Source: Loktanella sp. M215
GTDB taxonomy: Bacteria; Pseudomonadota; Alphaproteobacteria; Rhodobacterales; Rhodobacteraceae
Assembly (NCBI RefSeq): GCF_021735925.1
Contig: NZ_WMEA01000004.1
Coordinates: 248,001-312,000 of the forward strand
DNA length: 64,000 nt
Direction: 5' to 3'
Both the position numbers and the translations under genes were made by a program. Positions 34,224 to 42,761 of the stretch are shown here, one piece after another; position 1 is the stretch's first letter; every line of letters starts with the position of its first letter. The notes under the pieces are model-generated. The model saw nothing but the letters and a program-made list of their open reading frames with translations. It did no database searches and was not told the DNA's origin.

Positions 34224-35531
34224 TCACTTGGTGACCGATGGCAGCCACGTGGCGATGCCGGGCATCAGGACGATCAGGACCATCAGCACCACGAAGACGC
34301 CGACGAAGGGCCAAGCGGCGCGATAGACTTGGCCAATGGTCACCTCGGGGGCGGCGGCCTTGAAGGCGAACATGGTATAGCCGAAGGGTGGGGTGATGCC
34401 GCCGACCGCGAGATTCAGCAAAACCAGAAGCCAGAACCAGATCGGGTCGAACCCGGCTACATCGACCAGCGGCTTGTAGATCGGCACGAGAATCAGCATC
34501 AGCGCGATCTGGTCGATGAACATGCAGAGCGCGAAGACGATGGTCAGAAGCATCGCCAGCAGCAGGTAGGGCTGGTCCGACAGTGCGCTGCCCCAGTCCA
34601 CCAGACCACGGGTGGCGCCGGTGAAACCCAGCAACTGGCCAAAGAGGTTCGACGCGATGACGATGATCATGATCATTGCCGTGATTTGCATGGCGCCGGC
34701 GATGCTTTCGCGCAGCATCCGGAACGAGAACTGCCGGTAGATCACCGCGACGACGATTGCGCCCAGAACGCCGGTCGCTGCCGCTTCGGACGGGGTGGCG
34801 ATACCCAACAGGATCAGGCCCATCACGCAGAAGATGATGATCGAGAAGGGCATCAGCAGCGCCACCGAGGCCGCCTTGCCACGCCAGCCCCCGCCTTCGT
34901 CCTCAGATGTGTCGGGCGAGATGTCGGGCCGCTGCCAGATCCGAAGCGCAATGTAGGCCAGAATCAGTCCCGCCGCCACCAGCCCCGGCATGACCCCCGC
35001 AATCAGAAGCCGGCCGACTGAAACGTCGGCCAGTGTCGCGATCACAACAATAAGGACGCTGGGTGGAATGATCGGCGCCAGCGAGGCACCTGCAAGTATC
35101 GATCCGATGGACAGATCCCGGTCGTATCCCCGCGCGCGCATGGTGGGATAGAGCGACCGTCCCAGCATCGCCGCAACGGCCATCGCGGCGCCTGACAATG
35201 CCCCGAAGATCACCGAGATGAGGACCGTCAGGACATACTGCCGTCCCTTGATCCGCCCGATCAGGCCGTCCATGGCGCGAAACAGGTTCTCAACCGATCC
35301 CGATCGCGTCAGGATTTCTCCCATCAGGATGAAAAGCGGGATGGCCGAGAGCGACCCGATGTTCGCACTGTCGAAGATCGAGTTTCCTACCAGGATGAAA
35401 CCCCGCGGTCCGATGACCAGCAGCACTGTCCCGATATTGACCAGCAGGAACCCGACGAACAGCGGTGCTCCGGTCAGGAACAGGGTCAGCAGCAGCATCA
35501 GGCTGCCGGACAGGAATATCCACCATTCCAT
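34224..35531 (-). CDS. TRAP transporter large permease DctM (second system)
   Basis: Permease of 435 residues with about 12 helices. MLLLTLFLTGAPLFVGFLL (first helix), IPLFILMGEILTRSG near 60, FGALSGAAMAVAAMLGRSLYP near 108 and ASLAPIIPPSVLIVVIATLA near 143 identify DctM, with GGITPPFGYTMFAFKA near 392 as the second hairpin. The ATG at 35531 shares a base with the dctQ stop (TGATG), so this start is preferred to upstream alternatives. It is the last gene of the TRAP operon dctP-dctQ-dctM. Confidence 0.9.
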   Translation of the reverse strand: MEWWIFLSGSLMLLLTLFLTGAPLFVGFLLVNIGTVLLVIGPRGFILVGNSIFDSANIGSLSAIPLFILMGEILTRSGSVENLFRAMDGLIGRIKGRQYVLTVLISVIFGALSGAAMAVAAMLGRSLYPTMRARGYDRDLSIGSILAGASLAPIIPPSVLIVVIATLADVSVGRLLIAGVMPGLVAAGLILAYIALRIWQRPDISPDTSEDEGGGWRGKAASVALLMPFSIIIFCVMGLILLGIATPSEAAATGVLGAIVVAVIYRQFSFRMLRESIAGAMQITAMIMIIVIASNLFGQLLGFTGATRGLVDWGSALSDQPYLLLAMLLTIVFALCMFIDQIALMLILVPIYKPLVDVAGFDPIWFWLLVLLNLAVGGITPPFGYTMFAFKAAAPEVTIGQVYRAAWPFVGVFVVLMVLIVLMPGIATWLPSVTK

Positions 35532-36043
35532 CAGTACTGCGATGCTCCGTTGACATCGGTTTGCCCGGCCATGGCCTGGCGCAGGAAGTGAAGGCCGCAC
35601 CCGGCGAAGCCGTAGACGAGCCAGAGCGAAATCCAGGCCTTCGGCATCGGATTGACCCGCACAAGCATTTCGCCGCGCTCGATCTGGCTGAGCGAGGTGT
35701 CAAGGCAGATCCAGGCGACCAGAAGGCAGGTGGCGGCGGCAAGGAAGGCCATCGCCCGTTCCATTCCTGCCCGCGCGCCGCGGGGAAGAATGTCGGTCAG
35801 GATGGTGATTGCCACGTGGCCGCCCGTCCGGGTGACCTCGGGCAGGGCAAGGAAGGTGCCGATGCACAGGGCATAGGCGACGACCTCGTTCGACCAGGAT
35901 GTCGGCGCCGCGAAGAAATACCGCGACACCGTTTCAAAGCAATACGCCCCGACGATCACCACCAGACAGAGCTGGGCAAGGCCGAACCCGGCACGGGTCA
36001 CCATGTCATGGGCCTGCCCGAGGTGTCGTGCGAGGGCAGACAT
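35531..36043 (-). CDS. TRAP transporter small permease DctQ (second system)
   Basis: Membrane protein of 170 residues with four helices: residues 12-35 (VTRAGFGLAQLCLVVIVGAY), 45-65, 85-110 and 125-150. SWSNEVVAYALCIGTFLALPEV near 48 and RTGGHVAITILTDILP near 71 carry the conserved DctQ loop. Located 9 bases after dctP and overlapping dctM. Confidence 0.86.
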   Translation of the reverse strand: MSALARHLGQAHDMVTRAGFGLAQLCLVVIVGAYCFETVSRYFFAAPTSWSNEVVAYALCIGTFLALPEVTRTGGHVAITILTDILPRGARAGMERAMAFLAAATCLLVAWICLDTSLSQIERGEMLVRVNPMPKAWISLWLVYGFAGCGLHFLRQAMAGQTDVNGASQY

Positions 36044-36052
36044 GGCCCGACG

Positions 36053-37024
36053 CTACTCCGTCAGTCCGGCGTCACGCGCGGTCTGGCGGATCTCGTCGGT
36101 CAGCTCGGCACCGCAACATTCGGCTGCAAGGGCCCAGACGCCGTCGTAGTAGGCGGACAGGACCTTCTGGTACTGCACGTCGGGCAGCTCGGCCACTTTC
36201 GATCCGGCGGCGGCAACGGCGTCCATGTCTTCGGCGTTGGCTTCGTTGCCGATGCGGATGGTGTCTGCTTCGGTCTTGATCGCGGCAGACTCGACCGCGG
36301 CCTTCTGGGCATCGCTGAGCCCGTTCCAGGTGTCCAGGTTCATCGCGATGTAGGACACCAGCTGTCCGAAAGTCGGCTCGGTCCGATAGGGGGCGACCTC
36401 GTAGTGCTTGGTGGCGCGATAGACGCTTTGCGGGGCGCAGGCGCCGTCCACGACACCGCGTTCGATCCCGGCATAGACTTCGGACATCGGCGTGTTCACG
36501 GCAACGCCACCCAGGGCTTCGATCACCGGCACATACGTCGACACCCCACGCAACTTGCGCCCGCTCCATGTGCCGTCGTCGGAAAGAGGCTGCTTCAGAT
36601 AGCAGTGATACCCGGACGATCCGACCGCCACATTGGCGAGAAGCTTCAGGTTGTGCTCTTGCTGGAAATAGCTGTCGATCATGTCGAACACGCCCGAGCT
36701 GCGGATCTTCTCCATATCGGGCTCCATCGCGTTGGTCACGACGGTCAGTGCCTTCGAGTGATAGGCGGGATAGGTATAGATGACGTCGAAGACGCCGGTG
36801 CTGGTCGGCGTGATCTGCTCGAACGGGGGAACGCTTTCGGGCCCGCTGATCGCGACTGTTAGATCGACGTTTTCGGCCTCGAGGTTCGATTTGAACTGGG
36901 CCCCGGGCATCCAGGCCATGGTGTTGGTTTCGGGCCAGCTGACGATCATGCGAAGCTCGTCCGCGACTGCGGGTGCGGCCACGCAGAACGAAAGCGCTAC
37001 GGCTGTAGCGGCTTGTTTGAACAT
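36053..37024 (-). CDS. TRAP transporter substrate-binding protein DctP (second system)
   Basis: Exported binding protein of 323 residues with signal peptide MFKQAATAVALSFCVAAPAVA. The start at 37024 is set by GGGAGGAA about 6 bases upstream. WSGRKLRGVSTYVPVIEALGG near 150 carries the conserved Arg, NTPMSEVYAGIERGVVDGA near 175 the ligand-lobe helix. It is more distant from the DctP at 27.6 kb than a recent duplicate would be, so the ligands probably differ. The 379-base gap to the divergent flavin-reductase-like gene should hold both promoters; no clear motif was identified in it. Confidence 0.88.
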   Translation of the reverse strand: MFKQAATAVALSFCVAAPAVADELRMIVSWPETNTMAWMPGAQFKSNLEAENVDLTVAISGPESVPPFEQITPTSTGVFDVIYTYPAYHSKALTVVTNAMEPDMEKIRSSGVFDMIDSYFQQEHNLKLLANVAVGSSGYHCYLKQPLSDDGTWSGRKLRGVSTYVPVIEALGGVAVNTPMSEVYAGIERGVVDGACAPQSVYRATKHYEVAPYRTEPTFGQLVSYIAMNLDTWNGLSDAQKAAVESAAIKTEADTIRIGNEANAEDMDAVAAAGSKVAELPDVQYQKVLSAYYDGVWALAAECCGAELTDEIRQTARDAGLTE

Positions 37025-37403
37025 GCTTATTCCTCCCTGGAAAAGCGGGGTGACGTTGCTGCCACACCTCATTCTTGTGGTCTGAGCATCGCGGTATGCG
37101 CACCTTGCGTCAACGTTGTCGGTTGGTCTGGCAAAGGCGAGCGGGCCCGGTTTGATGGACGAGGCGGGAATTGTCGATTCGTCATGTTTTCAAATTCGGG
37201 TCGCCAAATCTGTAATGTTTTCAGCACCCAATACGTCCCGTCCACTAACTACCCGTCAAAGACCCTATCGCAGAACGAAGGCTTAACCCCTCATCATTCC
37301 GCATTACGGAAAAGTGGTTACCATCCGCCTGACATGTCTTCACCTTTCTGCCGCTGTCCGGTCTGGTGGGCACAGTCCGTCAAAGCCGCGAAAGTGACTG
37401 CCG

Positions 37404-38015
37404 ATGTTTTTCAAGCCGTCAGAGGGCCATGGCCTGCCCCACGATCCCTTCCGCGCCATCGTTGCCCCGCGCCCCATTGGCTGGGTTTCGACGCGGTCGA
37501 AAGACGGCAGCATCAATCTGGCGCCCTACAGCTTCTTCAACGCGATTGCGGGCAAGCCGCCGATGGTGATGCTCAGCTCCGAGGGGATCAAGGACAGCAT
37601 CACCAACATCCGCGACACGGGCGAGTTCGTCATCAACCTTGCGACGCTCGCGCTGGCCGAAAAAATGAATGAAACCTCGCGCGACCATGCCACCGACATC
37701 AATGAATTCGAGCCTGCCGGCCTTACCGCCTTTCCATCTACGCTCGTCGCTCCGCCCCGTGTGGCCGAAAGCCCCGCAGCCCTAGAGTGTCGCATGACCC
37801 AGATGGTTGCGCTGCCCGATCTCAGCGGCGACCCCGGGGAACGGCTGATGGCCATCGGCGAGGTGGTGGGCATTCATATCGACGATGCCGCCCTTTCGGA
37901 TGGCATGTTCGACATGGTGAAGGTCGGAACGCTCGCGCGCTGCGGCTACTGGGACTATCAGGTGACGACAAACCTGTTCAGCATGCCCAAGCCCGATTTT
38001 ACCGGCTCACACTGA
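37404..38015 (+). CDS. flavin reductase-like FMN-binding protein
   Basis: Split-barrel flavoprotein of 203 residues. IVAPRPIGWVSTRSKDGSINLAPYS (start of the domain, residues 18-42 region), MLSSEGIKDSITNIRDTGEFV and TLVAPPRVAESPAALEC are typical of the flavin reductase domain superfamily that binds FMN. It could supply reduced flavin to a monooxygenase or act alone. It is the only plus-strand gene in the 34-46 kb half of the catabolic block and is convergent with the hydroxyacid dehydrogenase. Confidence 0.8.
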   Translation: MFFKPSEGHGLPHDPFRAIVAPRPIGWVSTRSKDGSINLAPYSFFNAIAGKPPMVMLSSEGIKDSITNIRDTGEFVINLATLALAEKMNETSRDHATDINEFEPAGLTAFPSTLVAPPRVAESPAALECRMTQMVALPDLSGDPGERLMAIGEVVGIHIDDAALSDGMFDMVKVGTLARCGYWDYQVTTNLFSMPKPDFTGSH

Positions 38016-38028
38016 GACGCGCATGGCG

Positions 38029-38184
38029 TCAGTCCTCCGCCGCGCGGTCCAAGACGTCGTCCAGCAGCGCGGTCCGCATCGCCCGGCCCCCCGCATTGAT
38101 CGGGGGAAAATCGATGGTCAGGATCATGATCGATCCGGCGGTCCCCTGTCGTCTGGTCAGGTGGATCGATCCTGTCGTCGTCAT
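38029..38184 (-). pseudogene. N-terminal stub of a FadJ/enoyl-CoA hydratase-like protein
   Basis: A 51-residue frame starts at ATG 38184, sharing ATGA with the stop of the hydroxyacid dehydrogenase gene. Residues 20-46 read ILTIDFPPINAGGRAMRTALLD, which resembles the first strand and helix of 3-hydroxyacyl-CoA dehydrogenase/enoyl-CoA hydratase fusions (VITIDNPPVNALSHAVRAGL type). It stops at 38029, before any catalytic residue. Possibly the truncated edge of a longer catabolic operon. Confidence 0.5.
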
Positions 38185-39143
38185 GGCGCAAGGACCCGCA
38201 CCGGTGCGCCGTCGAGCCAGCCAATGATGGCATCGACCGCGCCGGTGAAGTAGTTGCGATAGGTGTCTTCGGTGACGTAGCCAATGTGGGGCACGGCGAT
38301 CAGACCCGGCGCGGATCGGTAAGGGTGTCCGGTCGACAGCGGTTCGATGTCATAAACGTCCAGCCCGGCACCGCGTATCGCACCCGTCTCAAGCGCGTCC
38401 AGCAGCGCCGCCTCTTCGACCAGAGGCCCGCGGGAAGTGTTCACAAGAAACGCCGAGGGCTTCATCAGATCCAGTTGCGCACGCCCGATGACCCCCGTGG
38501 TCGCGGGCGTCAGAGGCAGGTGAAGCGTGACGAAGTCGGATTGCGACAGCAGGTCCTCCAGGCTGTCCGCCCGGCGTATGCCCTGAGAGGTGGCATCTTC
38601 CTTCGTGAGGCTCCGCGACCAAGCGACACAGTCCATGCCGAAGGCGGTGCCGTAGCGGACCATCATCATCCCCAGCCGTCCGAACCCGACGATGCCCAGC
38701 ACCTTGCCGGCAAGGTCGACACCAAGGCCGGTCTGCCATTGCGGATCGCCGTTACGCAGGCCGTCCGCCTCCTGCGGGATGCGCCGAGCAAGGGCCAGGA
38801 TCAGGCCGAAGGCCAGTTCCGCAGCGGACGGGCCGCCGCCGGGCGTACCGCAGACGGTCACGCCACGCGCATGCGCGGCAGCGATGTCGATGGACTTGTT
38901 CACCATGCCCGTGGTGATCAGCAGTCGCAGATCGGGGAGGCGGTCCAGCATACAGGCATCGAACACCGTCCGCTCGCGCATGGCCACGACCACCTCTGCA
39001 CCCGCGAGCCTTGCTGCGAGGGCCGCGCGGTCGGCGATGTGCTCGTGCAGCACCTCGATCTGGCAACGCGCCTCGACCGAGGACCAGTCGACCATGTCGC
39101 GTGCGACGTGCTGATAGTCGTCGAGGATCACAACCTTCGTCAT
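38181..39143 (-). CDS. D-2-hydroxyacid dehydrogenase family protein
   Basis: NAD-dependent dehydrogenase of 320 residues. The Rossmann motif GIVGFGRLGMMMVRYG is near 152, the catalytic Arg block VNTSRGPLVEEAAL near 237 with the Glu following in the GLDVYDIEPL segment, and His in VPHIGYV near 287. Substrate side GTPGGGPSAAELAF near 100. The start at 39143 is chosen for AGAGG 9 bases upstream; the ATG is one base beyond the TGA of the enoyl-CoA hydratase gene. In this operon it may act on a 2-hydroxy or 2-keto acid intermediate. Confidence 0.9.
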   Translation of the reverse strand: MTKVVILDDYQHVARDMVDWSSVEARCQIEVLHEHIADRAALAARLAGAEVVVAMRERTVFDACMLDRLPDLRLLITTGMVNKSIDIAAAHARGVTVCGTPGGGPSAAELAFGLILALARRIPQEADGLRNGDPQWQTGLGVDLAGKVLGIVGFGRLGMMMVRYGTAFGMDCVAWSRSLTKEDATSQGIRRADSLEDLLSQSDFVTLHLPLTPATTGVIGRAQLDLMKPSAFLVNTSRGPLVEEAALLDALETGAIRGAGLDVYDIEPLSTGHPYRSAPGLIAVPHIGYVTEDTYRNYFTGAVDAIIGWLDGAPVRVLAP

Positions 39144-39144
39144 C

Positions 39145-39921
39145 TCAGCGCCTCTTGAAGACCGGAGGACGCTTTTCGACAAAGGCCCGCTGGGCCTCCT
39201 TCGCGTCCTCGGTGCGCGACAGGCCCACGGTCAGCGATTGTTCGAAGCGGTAGGCGTCGCGCACCGGCATCTCGGCCACCGTTCCGAACGCCCGCTTGGC
39301 CGCCTGCAAGGCCATCGGGCTTTTCGCAGCAATCTCGCGCGCATAGCTCATCGCGGTCTCCATCAAGGCGTCGTTCGGAGTCACCGTCTCGATGACGCCG
39401 AGGCGATACAGTTCTGAAGCGGGATAGCGGCGCGCGGTGAAGTACATCGTCCTGCACCGGGATTTGGAAAAATGCTCCATGATGAAGGCCGCACCCCCGG
39501 CAAGGCCGACATTGACCTCGGGCATCTGAAACCAGGCATCCTCGGACGCCAACATGATGTCACAGGCCAGCATCAGGGCGAAACCGGCACCGATGGCCGG
39601 GCCGTTGATGGCAGCGATCACCGGCTTCTCGCAATCCGCAACGGCGTAGAAGAACTCTCGCGCCAGCCTGTTGTGGCGGACATAATCCCCTTTCGTCGCG
39701 GCGATGCCGGTGCGTTCCTTGATATCGGCCCCGGCCGAAAATGCCTTGGTGGCCGAACACAGGATCACCACGCTGACATCCGGATCGTCCGAGAGAGCAT
39801 CGAAGATCGCGATCATTTCTTCCCGCGTTTCGCGGGTCTGGGCGTTGACCGGGGGGCGGTTCATCGTGACGGTCGCGATCCTGTCGGCAATCGCAACCTC
39901 ATGAAACGTATAGTCACTCAT
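39145..39921 (-). CDS. enoyl-CoA hydratase/isomerase
   Basis: Crotonase-fold protein of 258 residues. FSAGADIKERTG near 64 (first oxyanion-hole segment) and AAINGPAIGAGFALMLACDI near 103 (second) are clear; the Glu position of hydratases appears in FQMPEVNVGLAGGAAFIMEHF near 133. The start MSDYTFHEVAIADRIATVTM is normal. It probably hydrates the unsaturated acyl-CoA made by the dehydrogenases encoded just upstream, overlapping the second of them by 4 bases. Confidence 0.92.
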   Translation of the reverse strand: MSDYTFHEVAIADRIATVTMNRPPVNAQTRETREEMIAIFDALSDDPDVSVVILCSATKAFSAGADIKERTGIAATKGDYVRHNRLAREFFYAVADCEKPVIAAINGPAIGAGFALMLACDIMLASEDAWFQMPEVNVGLAGGAAFIMEHFSKSRCRTMYFTARRYPASELYRLGVIETVTPNDALMETAMSYAREIAAKSPMALQAAKRAFGTVAEMPVRDAYRFEQSLTVGLSRTEDAKEAQRAFVEKRPPVFKRR

Positions 39922-40832
39922 GGCGTAATGTCCTGCTGGATGGTCTGTTGAATTCGCTCCGCACCGATGTCCCTGAACAGGCTGGACGCCGTGCCGAGAG
40001 ACGCGGCATCGCGGCGGATCGCGACAAGGTAGGGGTGCAATTCCGCATCCCAGGTAAAGCCCATGGCACCATGGGCATGGATGACGTTTTCCGCAACCAG
40101 CGGAGCCGCTGCCGAAGCAGTGGCCTTGGCGATCCGGGCGAGGGACAGCGATGCGTCCTTGTCCGAGGCGTCGAAGGCGGTCGCTGCCAGATCCACGGCG
40201 GCGCGCATGTCCTCGACACGGATCCAGTCTTCGGCCGCCCGGTGACGGAGGGTCTGGAAACTGCCCAGTGGCCGCCCGAACTGCTTGCGATGGCTCAGAT
40301 GGTCGACGGCACGCTTCAGAAGGGCTTCGGCGGCTCCCAGCATCCGGGCCGCAACAAGCGTCCATGCAATGGACCGCAGATCCGTCGCGATAGTCCGGGC
40401 CTCCATGTTTGCCGAGCATATCCAGCCTGAGGCCTGCAAGGGATCGCTCGCTTTCCCGACGCGATCGACGGGGTAGAGATGGGTTAGGCCTGCCGCGGGG
40501 ACGATCATCTGGCGGACGCCAACCGGAACCGGCCCTGTCACCGCCCCGTCGGCCTTGAGGCTGCCGAAGCTGGCGCGAAGATCGGCGGCGGATCCCCCGT
40601 CTTCCTGCAAGGTCGCAAGCACAAAAGCTTCGGCCAGCGGATAGCCAAGCGACTGCCGCCCTGCCTCGCGGACCAGAACGCAGGCCGCGACGAGGTCGAT
40701 GCCGGCACTGATGGGCCGCAGGCAATCGAGCGTGTCGACGCTCTCCTCCGCCGGGGCAGCCGAGGCGAAGGCGCGGAGGGCGGCTTCGGCGAGCATCACC
40801 TCGTCCTCGTCCGGGAAGAACCCCATGGTCAT
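39918..40832 (-). CDS. acyl-CoA dehydrogenase, short second subunit
   Basis: Acyl-CoA dehydrogenase-family protein of 304 residues, shorter and more divergent than its neighbour. The C-terminal helical bundle is recognisable (DHLSHRKQFGRPLGSFQTLRH near 183, the FAD-adenine/dimer motif) and ends with the HAHGAMGFTWDAELHPYL segment near 250. The typical catalytic Glu at the FAD/substrate face is not evident, and the N-terminal half is weakly conserved. Adjacent long-plus-short dehydrogenases of this kind form alpha2beta2 heterotetramers in steroid and related pathways; that arrangement is likely here. Overlaps both neighbours by 4 bases. Confidence 0.85.
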   Translation of the reverse strand: MTMGFFPDEDEVMLAEAALRAFASAAPAEESVDTLDCLRPISAGIDLVAACVLVREAGRQSLGYPLAEAFVLATLQEDGGSAADLRASFGSLKADGAVTGPVPVGVRQMIVPAAGLTHLYPVDRVGKASDPLQASGWICSANMEARTIATDLRSIAWTLVAARMLGAAEALLKRAVDHLSHRKQFGRPLGSFQTLRHRAAEDWIRVEDMRAAVDLAATAFDASDKDASLSLARIAKATASAAAPLVAENVIHAHGAMGFTWDAELHPYLVAIRRDAASLGTASSLFRDIGAERIQQTIQQDITP

Positions 40833-41998
40833 GCTGCACCTGCCCTTGGCTCACGCGGCAATTCCAAGATCCGGTCCGCGATGATGGTAAGCTGCACCTC
40901 GGTCGATCCGGCATAGATCGTCTCGGCCTGGGACTTGAGATAGACCTGCCGGAAGGCCGTCCAGTCCGGAGAGGCGAGGAACGACGGACCCGCCATGTCC
41001 TGCGCCATCCGCATCATGTCGATGTGCAGTTCCGACCAGAGGACCTTCTGCAGGCTCGCCTCGGCCCCGATGGCATGGCCCGCCGCGACCCTGCTGACGA
41101 TCCGCAGGTTATGGGCCCGCAACACTTCCAGCCGGGCATGCATCCGGCCGATCAGGGCCGGATCGGCATCCTGGCCAAGCAGTGCAATCATGCGGTCGAG
41201 TTCGGCGGCAAAGCGGGCCTGGCGGTAAAGCCGTGTCGTCCCGCGCTCGAACGCGAGAACGCCCATGGCGACGGCCCACCCTTCGTCGACCGGGCCAAGT
41301 CGCTGGCTGTCGGACACCGCCACGTCGTCCAGAAAGACCTCGTTGAAGGTCTGCTTGCCGGTGATCTGACGGATCGGACGCACCTGCAGGCCCTCGGACT
41401 TCATGGGAACAAGGAACAGCGTCAGGCCCTTGTGCCGGGCCGCATCGGGGTTGGTGCGAGCCAGAAGGATGCACCAGTCGGCATACTGAGCGTTGGTCGT
41501 CCAGACCTTCTGTCCCGAGATCCGCCATCCGTCGCCATCCACCTTGGCCCGCGTGCGCACATTTGCCAGGTCCGATCCGGCCTCGGTTTCGGAAAAGCCC
41601 TGGCACCAGATGTCCGTACACGCCGCGATCCGGGGCACGAAGCGGGCCTTCTGGTCCGGCGAGCCCCGCGCCAGTAGAATCGGGCCGACCAGTTCGCGCC
41701 CGATGTTGTTGGCCCCTTCGGGCGCCATGGCGGCGCCGAGTTCGCCCATGGCAAGGTAATGCTCGGTGATCCCCAGGCCCTGGCCGCCGTATTCCCGAGG
41801 CCAGTGGAGGCTGCCGAACCCGGCGGCGTGCAGGCGTTGCTCCCAGGCGATTTCGGCGACAAACTCGGCGCGTTCCTTGTCAACCGGGTTGGATGGCAGT
41901 GCAGTGGCTTCTGCCGCATGGTCCGACAGGGCGCCCGGCAACCAGCGGCGCAGGCGGTCGCGCAGGGCGGTCTGATCGGGGGTCAGGAAGATCTTCAT
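40829..41998 (-). CDS. acyl-CoA dehydrogenase, main subunit
   Basis: FAD-dependent acyl-CoA dehydrogenase of 389 residues. LPREYGGQGLGI-like WPREYGGQGLGITEHYLAM near 78, the FAD loop CQGFSETEAGSDLANVRTRA near 130, WTTNAQYADWCILLART near 163 and the C-terminal YAGSTEVQLTIIADRIL near 362 are visible. The start at 41998 gives a normal N-terminus (KIFLTPDQTALRDRL). Substrate cannot be read from sequence; see the second subunit for the likely heteromer. Four bases separate it from livF. Confidence 0.92.
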   Translation of the reverse strand: MKIFLTPDQTALRDRLRRWLPGALSDHAAEATALPSNPVDKERAEFVAEIAWEQRLHAAGFGSLHWPREYGGQGLGITEHYLAMGELGAAMAPEGANNIGRELVGPILLARGSPDQKARFVPRIAACTDIWCQGFSETEAGSDLANVRTRAKVDGDGWRISGQKVWTTNAQYADWCILLARTNPDAARHKGLTLFLVPMKSEGLQVRPIRQITGKQTFNEVFLDDVAVSDSQRLGPVDEGWAVAMGVLAFERGTTRLYRQARFAAELDRMIALLGQDADPALIGRMHARLEVLRAHNLRIVSRVAAGHAIGAEASLQKVLWSELHIDMMRMAQDMAGPSFLASPDWTAFRQVYLKSQAETIYAGSTEVQLTIIADRILELPREPRAGAA

Positions 41999-42002
41999 GG
42001 CG

Positions 42003-42761
42003 TCACGCGTCGGCGGGCTGACTGACGCCGCCCAGATAGCGGGCGGAAATCTCTTCCCGGCTGCCGATCTGCGACGGCGGACCTTCCCGTACGACGCGGC
42101 CGTTTTCAAGGATGTAGACCTGCGTCGCATGGCGCAGCGCCAGCCCCACGTTCTGTTCCACGATCAGGATGGTCAGGCCGGTTTCGGCATTGATCTTGGC
42201 AAGGATCTCGAAGATCTGCTCGGCAATCATCGGGGCGAGGCCAAGGGATGCCTCGTCGATCAGGACCATGCGCGGATCGGCGGCAAGGGCGCGGCCGATG
42301 GCAAGCATCTGTTGCTCCCCCCCGGAAAGATAGCCCGCCGTGCTACGGCGGCGTTGTCCGAGGACAGGGAAATAGTCGTAGATCTTCGAGACCGCCCCTG
42401 CGGCATCGGCGCGGGACCGGGGCGGGGCGGCAAATCCCGCCACGTCCAGATTCTCTTCCACGGTCATGGACGACAGGATGTGGCGCCCCTCGCGCACGTG
42501 AAGCAGACCGGAACGGGCGCGCTTGTGCGCCCTCATCGCGGTGACGGAGATGCCGTCGAAGGTGATTGAACCTTGGCTGACGCGCCCGTGCTCGAACTCC
42601 AGAATGCCGGAAATCGCCTTCAGCATCGTCGACTTACCCGCGCCGTTCGCCCCCAGCAGGGCCGTCATCGCACCGCTTTCTGCGATCAGGGACAGGTCAC
42701 TGACGGCCTCGATCGCCTGGCCGTAGACGACGGAAATGTTCTCCACTACCAGGCGGGTCAT
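42003..42761 (-). CDS. livF: branched-chain amino acid-type ABC transporter ATPase LivF
   Basis: ATPase of 252 residues, second of the two Liv ATPases. Walker A GANGAGKST near 36, signature LSGGEQQML near 148, Walker B MVLIDEAS near 170 and the H-loop VEQNV near 203. Liv-type (HAAT) transporters import amino acids and often hydrophobic carboxylates such as aromatic acids. The operon order on this strand is livG, livH, livM, livK, livF, then the acyl-CoA dehydrogenases. Confidence 0.9.
   Translation of the reverse strand: MTRLVVENISVVYGQAIEAVSDLSLIAESGAMTALLGANGAGKSTMLKAISGILEFEHGRVSQGSITFDGISVTAMRAHKRARSGLLHVREGRHILSSMTVEENLDVAGFAAPPRSRADAAGAVSKIYDYFPVLGQRRRSTAGYLSGGEQQMLAIGRALAADPRMVLIDEASLGLAPMIAEQIFEILAKINAETGLTILIVEQNVGLALRHATQVYILENGRVVREGPPSQIGSREEISARYLGGVSQPADA

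Noticed and set aside
34149..35021. Charged plus-strand frame of 290 codons over the TRAP permease
   Set aside because: Extremely rich in Asp, Glu, His and Gln, typical of the antisense of membrane helices. Its first 30 codons (ANLGDVVETLDG) might be a tetratricopeptide scrap, but too little to annotate.
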